DNA from: Ignavibacteria bacterium | Lineage (GTDB): Bacteria; Bacteroidota; Ignavibacteria; UBA10030; UBA6906 | Direction of reading: 5' to 3' | Assembly: GCA_029859455.1 (NCBI GenBank) | Contig: JAOUDE010000006.1 | Span: 1-22,955 of the forward strand | DNA: 22,955 bases | Shown here: piece by piece, positions 21,517 to 22,955 of the stretch | Layout: each line of letters opens with the position of its first letter | Numbering within the stretch: position 1 is the first letter of the stretch | The notes under the pieces: model-generated | The model's database searches: none | Seen by the model: only the letters and a program-made list of their open reading frames with translations | What the model was told of the DNA's origin: nothing | Translations under genes and position numbers: made by a program

Positions 21517-22764
21517 ATGGAACAACTGCGAACAACCAAAACCAGGCTGCTTTTTGGAGGCCTGATTATTCTGGGGATGACGGCCCTCTCGGGGCAGTCA
21601 GAAGCGAGCGAACTGCGGCACGTGCGGGACTTCATCGGTCTCTGGATGGGAGTCTCACATGATGATGGCAGTTTCTTCAAAGTGGCCATTACTGACGATG
21701 ACGGTGATGGTGTGGCTGAAGTGATCATGCATGACACGTTCTGGAGTATCTGTACCGAGCTGAACGGTCTGACAGGAATGGAATCCACCCTGGTTCCGTC
21801 GCTGGTAACCGGTCCCGGTTCAATCGATTCGGTCGGGAATCTGAGCGTGGCTCTCACCATCCAGTGTCGTGACGAGCAGAATGTTGATCTCGGGCCGCCG
21901 ATCGGGCCTTTGCCGGTAACATTCGTTGTACAGGGCAAGAACCACCTGGAGCTCAGCACAGGCATGTTTGATCCAAGTCCGGTGTTCCGTGTGAGCGATG
22001 GCCGTAATCAGAATCCGGGTCACGCCGATATTCGGGACCTGATCGGACTCTGGATGGGAGTTTCCCACGATGATGGCAGTTTCTTCAAAGTTGCTATTAC
22101 AGATAACGATGGGGATGGTGTCGCGGAGGTGATCATGCACGATACATTCTGGAGCATCTGCACCGAGCTGAACGGCCTGACAGGGATGGAAGCAACTCTG
22201 GTTCCGGCTCTGGTAACTGGTCCGGGAACCCTTGAAGCGGGAAACCTGAATGTCGATCTGACGATCCAGTGCCGCGATGAGTTGAACGCAGATCTCGGGA
22301 CACCGATCGGGCCCCTTCCGGTCACCTTCGTTTCGAAGGGGAAGAATCTACTCGAGCTCACCACCGGCATGTTTGAACCGAGCCCGGTATTCAGGGTAAG
22401 CCTGCCGGGTGGATACGGGACTGATAACCCCGTGGCGGCCATGGATGACGGAGTAGGGTTATCCTCCGGCGATGGATACTCTTCGACACTGGAGGTCCCT
22501 CAGGATTTCAGATTGGAACAGAACTATCCGAATCCGTTCAACCCTACTACCACGATCGCGTATGCGCTTCCGCACGCGGCCCATGTCACGCTGAAGGTAT
22601 TCAACATGGTTGGTGAGGAAGTCAGTGTGCTCAGGGACGGATGGAGCGAGGCGGGACACCACAGTGTCATGTTTCAAACGAAAGGGCTGCCAAGCGGCGT
22701 GTATGCCTATCGTCTTCAGACCGATGAGTTCGTCGCAACGAAGAAGTTGATGGTCTTGAAGTAG
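21517..22764 (+). CDS. Secreted T9SS-sorted protein with a tandemly duplicated ~125-residue domain
   Basis: 415 residues from ATG 21517, with a strong AAGGAGG just upstream. The signal peptide spans about 1-30 (LLFGGLIILGMTALSGQSEAS). Two copies of an unrecognised domain follow (residues 36-160 and 172-295). Each begins with RD-IGLWMGVSHDDGSFFKVAIT, then a calcium-loop-like D-DGDGVAEVIMHDTFWSICTELNGLTGM, an IQCRDE segment with the second cysteine, PIGPLPVTF and a final P-SPVFRVS. Each copy thus keeps two cysteines and one acidic loop. A linker leads to a T9SS type A domain (about 331-415, FRLEQNYPNPFNPTTT ... KKLMVLK). An extracellular binding or structural role is likely. The domain is unknown to me, and its LWMG opening and beta-rich pattern suggest a lipocalin-like or beta-sandwich fold only loosely. 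A hairpin follows the gene. Confidence 0.9.
   Translation: MEQLRTTKTRLLFGGLIILGMTALSGQSEASELRHVRDFIGLWMGVSHDDGSFFKVAITDDDGDGVAEVIMHDTFWSICTELNGLTGMESTLVPSLVTGPGSIDSVGNLSVALTIQCRDEQNVDLGPPIGPLPVTFVVQGKNHLELSTGMFDPSPVFRVSDGRNQNPGHADIRDLIGLWMGVSHDDGSFFKVAITDNDGDGVAEVIMHDTFWSICTELNGLTGMEATLVPALVTGPGTLEAGNLNVDLTIQCRDELNADLGTPIGPLPVTFVSKGKNLLELTTGMFEPSPVFRVSLPGGYGTDNPVAAMDDGVGLSSGDGYSSTLEVPQDFRLEQNYPNPFNPTTTIAYALPHAAHVTLKVFNMVGEEVSVLRDGWSEAGHHSVMFQTKGLPSGVYAYRLQTDEFVATKKLMVLK
21622..21996 (+). repeat. First copy of the intragenic domain duplication
   Basis: 375 bases, homologous to 22030-22401. The copies match in protein at most positions and differ by one codon in length (GPGSIDSVGNL against GPGTLEAGNL). 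Many differences are silent. Confidence 0.9.
22030..22401 (+). repeat. Second copy of the intragenic domain duplication
   Basis: 372 bases, homologous to 21622-21996. It is separated from the first copy by an 11-codon linker (DGRNQNPGHAD) with no counterpart elsewhere in the gene. Confidence 0.9.
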
Positions 22765-22776
22765 GTGTAAGAAGGA

Positions 22777-22832
22777 CTCTCCCCGGTGAGATCCCGAATG
22801 GCAGGTGGGTCCCACCGGGGGAGTTTCGTTTG
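22777..22832 (+). terminator. Hairpin after the duplicated-domain gene
   Basis: CTCCCCGGTG (near 22779-22788) pairs with CACCGGGGGAG (22813-22823) with one bulge and a long loop, followed by TTTCGTTTGG. The T-run is weak, so termination efficiency is uncertain. Confidence 0.5.
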
Positions 22833-22908
22833 GTTTGCGATTGTCAGAATCTCGGGGTACGTTACGCTGCAAACTGAAGCCCCCGACCTATCCCCGATCC
22901 AGGCACCG

Positions 22909-22955
22909 ATGAAGAAGATCGTCCGCTACTGCCTTCAGTTCTGGAAGGAAGAGTT
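22909..22955 (+). CDS. Possible start of a gene cut by the window edge
   Basis: ATG 22909 opens a frame MKKIVRYCLQFWKEE that stays open to the end. The lysine-rich start is gene-like, but only 15 residues are visible and no good ribosome-binding site precedes it. No family can be named. Confidence 0.35.
   Translation, partial: MKKIVRYCLQFWKEE

Overview
The window looks like a chromosomal segment from a bacterium of the FCB group (Bacteroidota/Ignavibacteria/Calditrichota-like or a related candidate phylum), of moderate to high GC by eye. The main clue is five C-terminal domains of the type IX secretion (T9SS) sorting type, each with the NYPNPFNPS core. They occur on an FG-GAP protein cut by the left edge, a subtilisin-like protease, an orphan fragment, an FG-GAP/ASPIC-UnbV protein and a protein with a tandemly duplicated domain. 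Two of the promoters I could assemble are close to the classical -35/-10 form (TTGCCA-17-TATAAT and TTGGCA-18-TAGAAT). That argues mildly against a core Bacteroidia member, whose promoters differ. The species cannot be named from this sequence alone.

Layout. 1-5750: end of an FG-GAP/T9SS protein, an ElyC/SanA/YdcF (DUF218)-like membrane protein, tRNA-Pro(TGG) on the minus strand, a secreted S8 protease with its own promoter, operator-like heptamers and terminator, an exported RidA-family protein, and a convergent outer-membrane beta-barrel gene. 5944-7330: an accessory patch with tRNA-Arg(TCT), a 23S-intervening-sequence-type four-helix-bundle gene inside inverted repeats, tRNA-Glu(TTC), a broken tyrosine recombinase, and two homologous ~110-bp units that each follow a promoter-like sequence. 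7514-10167: a 721-residue metzincin-like metalloprotease without a signal peptide, its terminator, and an orphan T9SS domain. 10205-11572 (minus): a tightly coupled three-gene unit of SPFH/prohibitin-like protein, a small 74-residue protein and a Fis-type HTH protein. 12259-14922 (plus): a LuxR/NarL response regulator, a half-receiver paralogue without DNA-binding domain, and a radical SAM protein. 15276-18526 (minus): phosphoenolpyruvate carboxylase followed by a DUF1428 protein. 18682-20925 (minus): the FG-GAP/UnbV protein, with a perfect CRP-type palindrome and a nested inverted repeat upstream. 21517-22764: the duplicated-domain T9SS protein. A possible gene start lies at the right edge.

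How the parts relate. The exported proteins probably share the T9SS route, and two of them (protease and FG-GAP/UnbV) also share a ~120-residue four-cysteine module just before the sorting domain. The SPFH unit and the response-regulator/radical SAM group look like local functional units of unknown role. No complete defence system, CRISPR array or intact mobile element was seen. The strongest candidates for something undescribed are the paired promoter-plus-repeat units at 6893-7323, the shared cysteine module, the operator-like heptamers at 2051-2102 and the coupled SPFH/small protein/HTH unit.
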